From Aureobasidium sp. EXF-3400 (lineage: Eukaryota; Ascomycota; Dothideomycetes; Dothideales; Saccotheciaceae), in contig SWBL01000301.1 of assembly GCA_024195585.1 (NCBI GenBank), positions 1-64,000 of the forward strand: a DNA stretch of 64,000 nt, given 5' to 3'. A program made the translations under genes and the position numbers. Under the pieces are notes generated by a model. It ran no database searches. It saw only the letters and a list, made by a program, of their open reading frames with translations, and had not been told where the DNA came from. The stretch's first letter is position 1; each line of letters opens with the position of its first letter. Shown piece by piece: positions 56,463 through 64,000 of this stretch.

Positions 56463-58248
56463 ATGGACACTCTAGCTAACTCACATGCTGTGCTAATTGC
56501 CAGTAGCTTTGCTGCTCTGGTAATGTCTACCTTGTCTATTGACAATCAACAGGACTGACGATTTCCAGTACGTTGTATACCAATTGCTCAATGTCATATA
56601 TACCATCTTCTTTCATCCCTTGAGCAACGTTCCTGGTCCTTGGTATCTTGCTGCCTCTCGCATCCCATACATACGCCACAGTCTGAACGGCACTCTGTTA
56701 TCATGGACGCAAGAACTACACGAGAAGTATGGTGAGATCGTCAGATACAGTCCCAATGAGGTAAGTGCTTAACAGAACATTCCTGGCAATGGCCGAAGTT
56801 GTTACAATCTCACGAACATAAGTGCTCCATGAAAAGAGCCATGCTGACGTCTGACATAGGTGTCTGTCATATCGGGTAAACAAAATCCATGGCAAGAGAT
56901 ATACGGCTTCCGTACTGGCAAACAAAAGCACACTGGAAGTTTTGAAAAAGATCCTGCCTGGTACCCTACACCAATGGGTGGGATCCCCCACCTCATAGCT
57001 GCTCCAGGAGACAACCACGGCCGACAACGACGTGTTATCAGTCACGCTTTCTCTGATAAAGCCCTTCGGGAACAAGAAGACTTGCTCCAGTCTTACGTTG
57101 ATCTCCTCATTTCGAGATTCCGCGACATCTCAGACCATTGCCCAGATTACGCTTCGGGAGGTGATGGTTGGGACTCTACCGGCAAGATTGAGCTTTGCAA
57201 ATGGTACAATGGCTTCACCTTTGATGTCATCACAGATCTGAGCTTCGGACATCCGTTTGGTTCCTTGGCCGACATGAAACAACATCTCTGGGTCGGCTAC
57301 ATCCTCGAGAGCCTCAAAGCTGTAAAGTTCGCCTACGTCACGTACTACTTTCCAATCGTCCGGAATCTGGGCTCTTTGATCATCAATAAATCGCAGATCA
57401 AAAAACGTGCCGAGCTGTTCGAATTGATCAAAGCAAAGACTGCAACCAGAGTAGCCACAGAGACACAACGATCGGATTTCGTGACGTCCATTCTGGAGAA
57501 TTCAGGAGGCGACAGCAAGAAAGGGGAGGGTCTGCGCAAGGGCGAGCTGGAGAGCAATCTTGGTATATTCCTCGTGGCCGGGACCGAGACCACAGCAACA
57601 ACACTGTCTATTGGCAGTTATCTTCTACTTGAACATCCGAGTGTGATGGAAACACTCAAGCGAGAGACCCGAAGTCGCTACAAGAGCAATGCTGAGATCA
57701 CCGTTGACTCTCTCGTCCACCTCGAATACCTGAACGCCTTCATCCACGAAGTCTTGCGCTGCTATCCTCCTGTTCCTGCGGGCTTTCTGAGAAAGGTACC
57801 AGAGACTGGTGCAGATGTCGCCGGTGTCCATTTCTCAGGCAAGAGCAATGTGAGTTTTTTTGTCATCGAGTTTGTGAGTCGTGATCTCTCTTTACTTACA
57901 CATACGTGCGTTCAGGCCTCCATTTCAGTCAGTCAATACGTCGCCAACCGTTCCGCTCTCAACTTCACCGAGCCAACACTTTTTGCTCCAGAGCGTTGGC
58001 TTTCGAGTCCGCCAAACAAGTTCGCTAATGACAATCTCACGATTGTACAACCTTTCTCTTTTGGGCCTAGAAACTGTTTGGGCAAGAATCTTGCATACGC
58101 AGAGCTTCGCCTGGTGTTCGCAAAGATGTTGTTCAATTTCGACATTGAGCTGGATCCAAGAAGCATTGGGTGGGAGAAGAAACTTGAGCACCACACTCTG
58201 TGGTACAGACCTGATCTGTGGGTAAAACTGACTGCGGTCATAGAATGA
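56463..58248 (+). CDS. cytochrome P450 monooxygenase
   Basis: ER-anchored heme monooxygenase of the fungal secondary-metabolism/xenobiotic type. It resembles the isotrichodermin-C15-hydroxylase-like group; the substrate is unknown. join(56463..56519, 56569..56760, 56860..57849, 57916..58248), 523 aa. The short N-terminal anchor is HAVLIASSFAALYVVYQLL, followed by the Pro-rich hinge FHPLSNVPGPWY. The I-helix is FLVAGTETTATTLS. The K-helix ExxR is in VLRCYPPVP (HEVLR). FAPERWL follows, and the heme loop is FSFGPRNCLGKNLAYAE with Cys near 467. The third intron (66 nt) is free of stops and a multiple of three, so its retention would add 22 residues. No biosynthetic cluster genes surround it. Confidence 0.94.
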
Positions 58249-58380
58249 AGATGAAGATTTTGAGTATATTGGTGTCTGGTTAATATCAATAGGAATAAAC
58301 TGTCATGGAATCTATCTTATCGAGGACATCCCTCTACTGTCATAGATCTATAGGCTATCTCCGATCTAAACCAACATCAA

Positions 58381-59051
58381 TCACCCACAACATACCGTTG
58401 GCTCCGAAATGCCGGGTACGTCGTCTCTCGACCCATCAAGACTTTGCTCTCCTACCAACGGTAGCCTTACAACCATCGAGTCGCACAAAATCTTGCCCAA
58501 AAACGCTCCCAGGATAATCGAGATGATGATGTAGCCATTGAAGTACATGGCCAACAGCATGACGATGTATCCAACACCGAACGTTGCAGCATGGATAACG
58601 CCTCTAGCGGTTTGCTGCGCAGGGGTTGCACGAAAGGTAATGAATCGCTGCTCAGGCAGCGGAGGAGCACAAGAAGCATCCGGACCACAGCCATTCGAAG
58701 CACGTCCATCATCATACTTGGGAGTAACGTAGGATGCTCTGGGTCGGTACTGGAGGCTGGCAGCTCTGCGATGGAATTGACGGAGAATATAGGCATCGTA
58801 TTCTTTGCCGAGACGTCTCAGGAACTCGAGACAGACTACTAGAAGGGCCACCCCGATACATGAAGCAGCGAACATTCCCTGAGTCTTGATGTGCCACGTG
58901 GATGCGAGGAAGCATGCATCGATCGTGTACCAGTTCCAAAGCATCTAATTTTTCGGTCAGGCACCGCAGAAGACATGTTATAGTTGACGAAGCTTACTGA
59001 GATTTTGCATTCTGACCCACCACCACTATCCATGGACATTGAATGCGACAT
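58381..59051 (-). CDS. Ctr-family copper transporter
   Basis: High-affinity Cu(I) importer of the plasma or vacuolar membrane, working as a trimer. complement(join(58381..58944, 58998..59051)), 205 aa. The Met-rich N-terminus is MSHSMSMDSGGGSECKIS, joined by splicing to MLWNWYTIDACFLAS. TM1 is GMFAASCIGVALLVVCLEFL. A long cytosolic loop holds GCGPDASCAPPLP. TM2 has the pore motif MLLAM (MxxxM), TM3 the GAFLG (GxxxG) packing motif. The C-terminus ends in Cys-Cys-Gly, a Cu-binding tail. An open frame continues upstream of 59051, but the Met-rich start is the family norm. Divergent from the ferric reductase gene. Confidence 0.92.
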
Positions 59052-59759
59052 CTTTGGAGCGTAACGTCGAAGGCCACTTAGTTCAGTAATGTGACTGATC
59101 TTCAATGGACGACACGAGGAGCTATGCTGTACATGCTGGAAGCCATGTGTTTCCGTTGAGGTTATATCAATTCGGTAAACGCTCGTCGTCTTCCACATGT
59201 TGGGTCATGGCATTCGCAGGTCAAACGTACAGCCACCTCAAACTTGCTCAATGCCAATGCAACTAGATAAAATGTAAGTCAGCTTCTGCTTGGTAACCGA
59301 AGAATACACGGATGTGATTGGCTTGCTTGTTCTCCCGAAACCACCTTGGCAAGCCATGCTCCGCTTTCGCAAACATCACCTCGACTCGACTCTTGCAACA
59401 TGCACTTGGCTACCCTATCTGGACACTGATTGTAGGATGGATGAAGCTCGCAGCATGCTTGATGTTCCTTCTCTGCAAAAACCACCCGTGGGTGTTCGTT
59501 GACTTGCTCAATTTTACGGACTAGTTGACTCTGGGCTCCGCAAATTTAGGCTCGATGACCATGCTGTTCCATGCTACGGCCAGGTGAAGACTCATGTTGC
59601 GTTGGACCGCAATCGTGGCATCGACATGTCCTGTCTTGCTACTTAAACGGTCCACAGTTCTCGCCATGGTGTTGTTGTTTCGCATGTGTCTTTTTTCTCT
59701 TTGATTGTCCTCACAGAGAGCTACTCCATTGCTCATTCTGCCTTCTTCCACCAAGCAGT
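59052..59759. promoter_or_regulatory. divergent promoter, Ctr / metalloreductase
   Basis: 708-bp interval between the copper transporter and the reductase starts. The 11-bp word ACTTGCTCAAT occurs twice in the same orientation, at 59242-59252 and 59502-59512. Its core CTTGCTCA differs by one base from the yeast Mac1 copper element TTTGCTCA. An AGATAA (WGATAR) site is at about 59264-59269. Motif meaning is inferred, not shown. Confidence 0.4.
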
Positions 59760-61778
59760 ATGGTACACATCCAGAATTTCACGGATGCTAGTTCGCTGGA
59801 GCCTCATTGGGGTTACTCTGGTCGTGTAGTGCCTTGTACCAATGATCCAGGATCTTGCAAGTATCTCGATGTCGTGTATCATAGTCACGACCTTGGTATA
59901 CTCTATGCCGGCATCTTCTGGGCAACTATCGCAGGTGTCTTGTTTATATGGACGTTAGGTCGGCGCCTGTTCCCTTCAAGACGTGCCGATGAAGAACTTC
60001 TTGTTCGTTCACGAGCTTCGTCAGATTCGTCACGAAGTGGCATTGAACGACTCCAACGGGCAGTCTCGTCACACGTTCGCCGGCACCTCCTTCCCGATTT
60101 TGCACGACCTATCTTCGGACGCACTACCCGACTCCAAGTTCTCACCCTTCTCATCCTCACGGGATATCTCGCCGTCTGGTCCTTCGTTGGTATCCTGTAT
60201 GGCAAATGGGTCACACCTGTGAAGAAGATGCCCGAGGTCTACAACACTCGCACCAGTCTTGGACCCTGGGCAGATCGCGTTGGTATACTCGCGTATGCCT
60301 TGACTCCATTGTCGATCCTTCTATCGAGTCGTGAGTCAATTCTCTCGCTTCTCACTGGTTTGCCATATCAGAGCTTCAACTTTCTCCACCGATGGCTGGG
60401 CTACATCATCGTGGTACAGTCTGTCCTGCACACGATCGGTTGGACTGTGATCGAGGCGAAACTCTATCAGCCTCAGCCTACTGTGGCCCGCGAATGGATC
60501 AAACAACTTTACATGATCTGGGGATGTGTCGCCATGATTATTTTGTTCCTTCTCTTTGCTCTTAGCACACCATGGGCTATCCGTCTTACTGGTTACGAGT
60601 TCTTCCGCAAGTCTCACTACGTCTTGGCCATGGTTTATATTGGTGCATGTATCGGCCACTGGGACAAACTATCTTGTTACCTTGTTCCTGCGTTGATCGT
60701 ATGGTTCATCGACCGTGGTGCTCGCCTCGTGCGCACGGCTATCCTCCACTACACTGTACTACCTGGTGGTGAAGTCGCCTTCGGTCCTGCTAAAGCTTCG
60801 ACTACTGTTTTCTCTGACCCTCAAGGTGATGTCGTTCGTCTCGACTTTGTTCATTCACATGATGCATGGGCTGTCGGTCAACACTTCTACCTTTGCTTCC
60901 CTGAAAGCAGTATTTGGCAATCACATCCATTCACGCCGCTCAGCCTTCCCATTCACGATGATGTGACTTGTGGTGTTCAACACTCTTACATCTTCCGTGC
61001 AAAAGGCGGCGAGACCAAGAGAGTCGCCCAGCTGGCAGCGAAGAAGTTACAACAAGCTGGTGGAGTGACCCCTCTCACATCCGTCATCCTCACTGGTCCG
61101 TATGGCGATAAGATGACCACTCATCTTACTCAAGACGTCAACATACTCTGCGTTGCTGGAGGTACGGGCATCACATATGTGCTTCCAGTTCTTCTCGGGC
61201 TAGCATACCGACCTCGCTCGGTAAAGAGAAAAGTCAGCCTTGTTTGGGCAATTCGCCAAAAAGCAGACGTGGCATGGGTACAGCCAGAGCTCGATCGACT
61301 CAGACAACTCGCGAAATCAATCGACCTGACAATTCGCATTTTCGTCACACGCGAAGCAGAAGGTCATTCCAGCATCTCTGAGAAAGGCAAATGCACAGAC
61401 GACTTCAAATCAGTATCAGAACCTATAGTCAGGTCTGATTCTGATAAGACGCCCGACTCCTCGTCAGCCGCCTCCACTTCAGCAGCATATCCTTGCTGCG
61501 GCCCACCTTCTGCTTCGTTCGCCATTCAAAAGACAACAATTCCTGCGTCAAGTTCTGGAGATTCGCCTATCCACAGACATCCAGACTTGAGTGTTGTGGT
61601 CAAGAAATTCGTTGACGAGACTATTGGTGGTAGAACAACTGTTTATGCTAGCGGCCCTGGTCGCATGATCTCAGAGCTCAGGAGTATTGTGGCGAATGCC
61701 AATGATGGGTCAAAAGTGTGGAAGGCGGATGAGAGATACGATGTCAGTCTCGTCTGCGATGACAGGTTAGAATGGTAG
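59760..61778 (+). CDS. ferric/cupric reductase, FRE type
   Basis: Plasma-membrane flavocytochrome that reduces Fe(III) or Cu(II) outside the cell with cytosolic NADPH. 672 aa, intronless from the ATG at 59760 (MVHIQNFTDASSLEPHWG). The ferric-reductase transmembrane domain has the heme-ligand His pairs in FLHRWLGYIIVVQSVLHTI and KSHYVLAMVYIGACIGH. The FAD-binding part includes GQHFYLCFP and HPFTPLSLP, with HPF the flavin motif. NADPH-binding parts are VILTGPYGDK and CVAGGTGITYVLP. Near the C-terminus YASGPGRMISELR is conserved. A Ser-rich insertion with several Cys (SAASTSAAYPCCGPP) sits inside the NADPH domain. The in-frame ATG at 59571 would add 63 Cys-rich residues and is rejected. Confidence 0.93.
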   Translation: MVHIQNFTDASSLEPHWGYSGRVVPCTNDPGSCKYLDVVYHSHDLGILYAGIFWATIAGVLFIWTLGRRLFPSRRADEELLVRSRASSDSSRSGIERLQRAVSSHVRRHLLPDFARPIFGRTTRLQVLTLLILTGYLAVWSFVGILYGKWVTPVKKMPEVYNTRTSLGPWADRVGILAYALTPLSILLSSRESILSLLTGLPYQSFNFLHRWLGYIIVVQSVLHTIGWTVIEAKLYQPQPTVAREWIKQLYMIWGCVAMIILFLLFALSTPWAIRLTGYEFFRKSHYVLAMVYIGACIGHWDKLSCYLVPALIVWFIDRGARLVRTAILHYTVLPGGEVAFGPAKASTTVFSDPQGDVVRLDFVHSHDAWAVGQHFYLCFPESSIWQSHPFTPLSLPIHDDVTCGVQHSYIFRAKGGETKRVAQLAAKKLQQAGGVTPLTSVILTGPYGDKMTTHLTQDVNILCVAGGTGITYVLPVLLGLAYRPRSVKRKVSLVWAIRQKADVAWVQPELDRLRQLAKSIDLTIRIFVTREAEGHSSISEKGKCTDDFKSVSEPIVRSDSDKTPDSSSAASTSAAYPCCGPPSASFAIQKTTIPASSSGDSPIHRHPDLSVVVKKFVDETIGGRTTVYASGPGRMISELRSIVANANDGSKVWKADERYDVSLVCDDRLEW

Positions 61779-62009
61779 ATGCATACAACATGTTTAACGA
61801 ATTATGATTTGCAGTTTGCTCTCAATCCTTCTCGTATCTAGTGGTGATACAACTTCATGTTTGTCTCTCATCCTGGACTGTTGAAAGAAGAGAGCCATGA
61901 AGCCAACAACAGGTGCCTCAGAAGTTTTGATTCTCTAGGCTGCCAATAAGAATAGTCATCATGTGCAAAACGACCGTCCATAATATCATAATTTGCTTGA
62001 CACGTCGTT

Positions 62010-62600
62010 TCAGGAATCACTTGCTTTACCAAGCTGCAGTTCCACACTCTCACTACTGATGTTCCCATCGATGTGACTGTCACCAGTCATCTCCGAAAGC
62101 TCTTCGTCCGTGATTTGCGATGCTGGTTTCGCCCATACAGCTTTCCATGTGCCTTGCACCTGAACACGATAGACTTTGCCGTCTTTTGGAATCCATGGGA
62201 ACGAGAGGTTGATTTCTCTGCTGGCAGTAGATTGAGGGGACACTTCAACCAACGCGTCGCGGGGAGGAGGGAGCTTCCTGTTGATCTTCATTTGCGGTCC
62301 TGGTACTGCCTCTTTGGTCTCGGCATCTTCGAGAGTCAGAGCTCCGATATTCAGAGCTTGTTCGTCCAGGGGAGTGTTCCAGGTGAGTAGTGAAAAGGTT
62401 CTTGTTTGACTCTTGTTCTCGACGGTCACTTTGAGGACAGACGGAGACGAGCCGGACGATAGTTGGATTTTCAAATCTTGACTCGAGCTTCGCTCGTGCG
62501 AGGCTGAGGACATGCCGTAGGAGGGTAAGAAGTTAGATCTGTATATGGCAAAAAGAGAAACAAAGCAAAACAAAGACACGACAACTGCTTTGAATGTCAT
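62010..62600 (-). CDS. anchored/secreted protein resembling an M35 protease propeptide
   Basis: 196-aa single-exon protein. A hydrophobic leader (FKAVVVSLFCFVSLFAIY) is a signal peptide or N-terminal anchor. The body looks like a beta-sandwich: VLKVTVENKSQTRTFSLLTW, NTPLDEQALNIGALTLED and VYRVQVQGTWKAVWA. The NTPLDE plus strand-rich pattern recalls the propeptide of fungal deuterolysin-type (M35) metalloproteases. The zinc protease domain is absent, and no HExxH motif is present. So it is a stand-alone propeptide-like protein, perhaps an inhibitor or chaperone; this is inference. It is convergent with the reductase gene, 231 bp apart. Confidence 0.6.
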   Translation of the reverse strand: MTFKAVVVSLFCFVSLFAIYRSNFLPSYGMSSASHERSSSQDLKIQLSSGSSPSVLKVTVENKSQTRTFSLLTWNTPLDEQALNIGALTLEDAETKEAVPGPQMKINRKLPPPRDALVEVSPQSTASREINLSFPWIPKDGKVYRVQVQGTWKAVWAKPASQITDEELSEMTGDSHIDGNISSESVELQLGKASDS

Positions 62601-63942
62601 GGGTGGTGAATGTCAAAGCGAAGATGTGAGTTGCTAGTGGTTGGAGTAAATCATGTGAGCTGTTCTCTAATCGAAAGGGTGTTGAGACGCGAACAAACAG
62701 AAACGGAAGGTCGCATCGCGTCAGTGCGATAAAGCAATTGCATTATCTCTTCCCCGCCGACGACAATATATGCGCGTAGAACATGAAACTCGAAAGCTAG
62801 GGGGAGGTCAGGATACAAAGTGGAGCTTCACGAGTCTTGGCAGTGAGGAACCTTCCTCTTTAAGAAATGCCCAGTGCTTGGCCATGCAACTACCACAACT
62901 CAGGCTCGATCAACAGGTGCTTTGATATATCAAAGATTCCAGCGTCTCGTACAACAATACATCCCAGGCGATACGGACGCAGTAGCAGCCTCGGGACTAT
63001 CACAACCTCGGTATCGAGAGCTCGCCAATGTTGACTGGATAGACTTTGGGCGCGCTCTGCAATATACAATCCTGCTGAACATCATGTTGGTCCATCAACG
63101 AAGATGCAAGTGTCTATCCCATGAGCGTCGATCTCGCTACACGATACTCTGCGAATCATGTAAACCTTCACCGCTGTTGCTGCTTCTCCTCTTGGATTCC
63201 GTACAGGGACAAAGGCCTCGACATGCCTGAGGTTCAGCTCTATAGAGTTGGCTAAACGAATACATGGAAGTGGTTAAGATCTCTCGCCAAGTGAATGACA
63301 ACAAGTAAACCCTGGTTTAAGCTTTAGCTTGTATTGCGCTCAAACGACTTCAAACGAGGCTAATGCTCCTATATCCAACAACCGAGCAATGCAACCAATC
63401 GCTGCAGGTATGTCTGGACGCAGAAGCTGATGCCATGGACTTCCAAATGATCCAGCAGATGCTCCGGCCAATCCGGTCGTAGAACACAGCACTGGATGCA
63501 TCTGTTTGTAGTAAAACTATCCACAGATGAAGCCAGATCACCGGCGAGTAACTCTTCCCCTCACATAGCCATGCAGGTCCTGCCGCTCATCTTTCTTCGA
63601 CTGACCGCATACTCTCTAGATTGCATGTTGATATTGTGCCCAAGCTATAGTCGCCGTTTCTTGATATGCTCAAGTGGCCAATAACGTGAACTTTGCTAAT
63701 CTACTACAGCTACAGCACGTACGAGGGAGGTCGCCTATGCCAGATAGCTAGGATGAGAATATCAGGAAGGTCGGTATGGTCTTCGGACATCTCTCCTCAG
63801 TGTGCGAAGGTACAAATACGCGCGTGTCTCTCTCACGAGACATCTCATCACAACATCATCTCAACCTTCGTTCCAATTGCATTCGTTCATCTTATAATCA
63901 TCCCAAGACTCTCCGAAGCCTACGATTCTCATACATCCAATC
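62601..63942. other. 1.3 kb intergenic
   Basis: Divergent region between the propeptide-like gene and the partial gene at the window end. No supported gene. A TATAATCA word lies near 63893-63900, about 45 bp before the last ATG. Confidence 0.35.
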
Positions 63943-64000
63943 ATGAAGATCACTCTTGCCCAATTCCTTGCATTGGCAGCCACCGCCAACTGCGCTGCAA
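63943..64000 (+). CDS. N-terminus of a secreted protein, cut by the window end
   Basis: The ATG at 63943 gives MKITLAQFLALAATANCAA, a textbook signal peptide with a likely cleavage after the Ala-rich end. The rest lies outside the window, so no function can be given. It is preceded by a CT-rich, AC-rich leader and a TATA-like word, typical of a secreted-protein gene. Confidence 0.6.
   Translation, partial: MKITLAQFLALAATANCAA

Noticed and set aside
59571..59759. 63-residue Cys-rich N-terminal extension of the ferric reductase
   Set aside because: Full of Cys and aromatic residues unlike the family; the ATG at 59760 gives a normal N-terminus.
1..64000. CRISPR arrays, operons, insertion sequences, prokaryotic signals
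   Set aside because: The gene structure with spliceosomal introns is eukaryotic, and no direct-repeat array or IS-like unit was seen.
1..64000. Biosynthetic gene cluster around the P450
   Set aside because: No PKS, NRPS, terpene cyclase, prenyltransferase or dedicated transporter is present; the neighbours are CTF8, a copper transporter and a reductase.

Overview
This window is nuclear DNA of a filamentous ascomycete (Pezizomycotina). The genes lie on both strands at a little over one per 2 kb. Most carry several short introns (about 47-70 nt, GT..AG, often with a CTAAC/CTGAC-like branch site). The protein set is typically fungal: two cellobiohydrolases, a Zn2Cys6 regulator, a CYP of fungal type, F-box proteins, a fungal MIC60, a Ctr copper transporter and a ferric reductase. 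The short introns and moderate GC would suit a Dothideomycete such as an Aureobasidium-like fungus, but that is inference and no marker here proves it. All exon joins below were read by eye and checked for reading-frame arithmetic; no alignment was run.

Left third (1-27.9 kb): 3'-truncated RPS3 (-), myotubularin phosphatase YMR1 (+), a leaderless GH5 glucanase (+), a small membrane protein (+), a ZIP metal transporter (+), two related tiny Cys-rich proteins (+), a large 2OG-Fe(II) oxygenase-domain protein (+), a collapsed SDR remnant (-), an intron-containing tRNA-Cys (-), MIC60 (+), two convergent F-box proteins, a SAP-WGR-PARP (+), ArsH (+) and a convergent Zn2Cys6 regulator (-).

Middle (27.9-48 kb): a 3.2 kb gene-free stretch, a secreted PL4 rhamnogalacturonate lyase (-), an Rrn9-like protein with C2H2 fingers (+), a pair of paralogous small basic/acidic proteins of which one carries an in-frame TAG, a mitochondrial-type acyl/malonyl-CoA synthetase (-), a twin-CX9C protein (-), then GH7 (-) and GH6-CBM1 (-) cellobiohydrolases. 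PL4, GH7 and GH6 together make a 17 kb stretch rich in plant-cell-wall degradation.

Right (48-64 kb): a DUF2985-type membrane protein (-), mitochondrial GrpE/MGE1 (+), a mitochondrial PDK-family kinase (+), CTF8 (+), a cytochrome P450 (+), a divergently transcribed Ctr copper transporter (-) and ferric/cupric reductase (+) that look functionally coupled, a protease-propeptide-like anchored protein (-), and the signal peptide of a secreted protein cut by the window end.

The most unusual points are the TAG-interrupted paralogue next to its intact sister (36.57-38.74 kb), the SDR gene reduced to its N-terminal leader plus its last 12 residues (14.3-14.7 kb), the tandem Cys-rich microproteins (9.3-10.3 kb), and the Ctr/ferric-reductase divergent promoter with a repeated 11-bp copper-element-like word.
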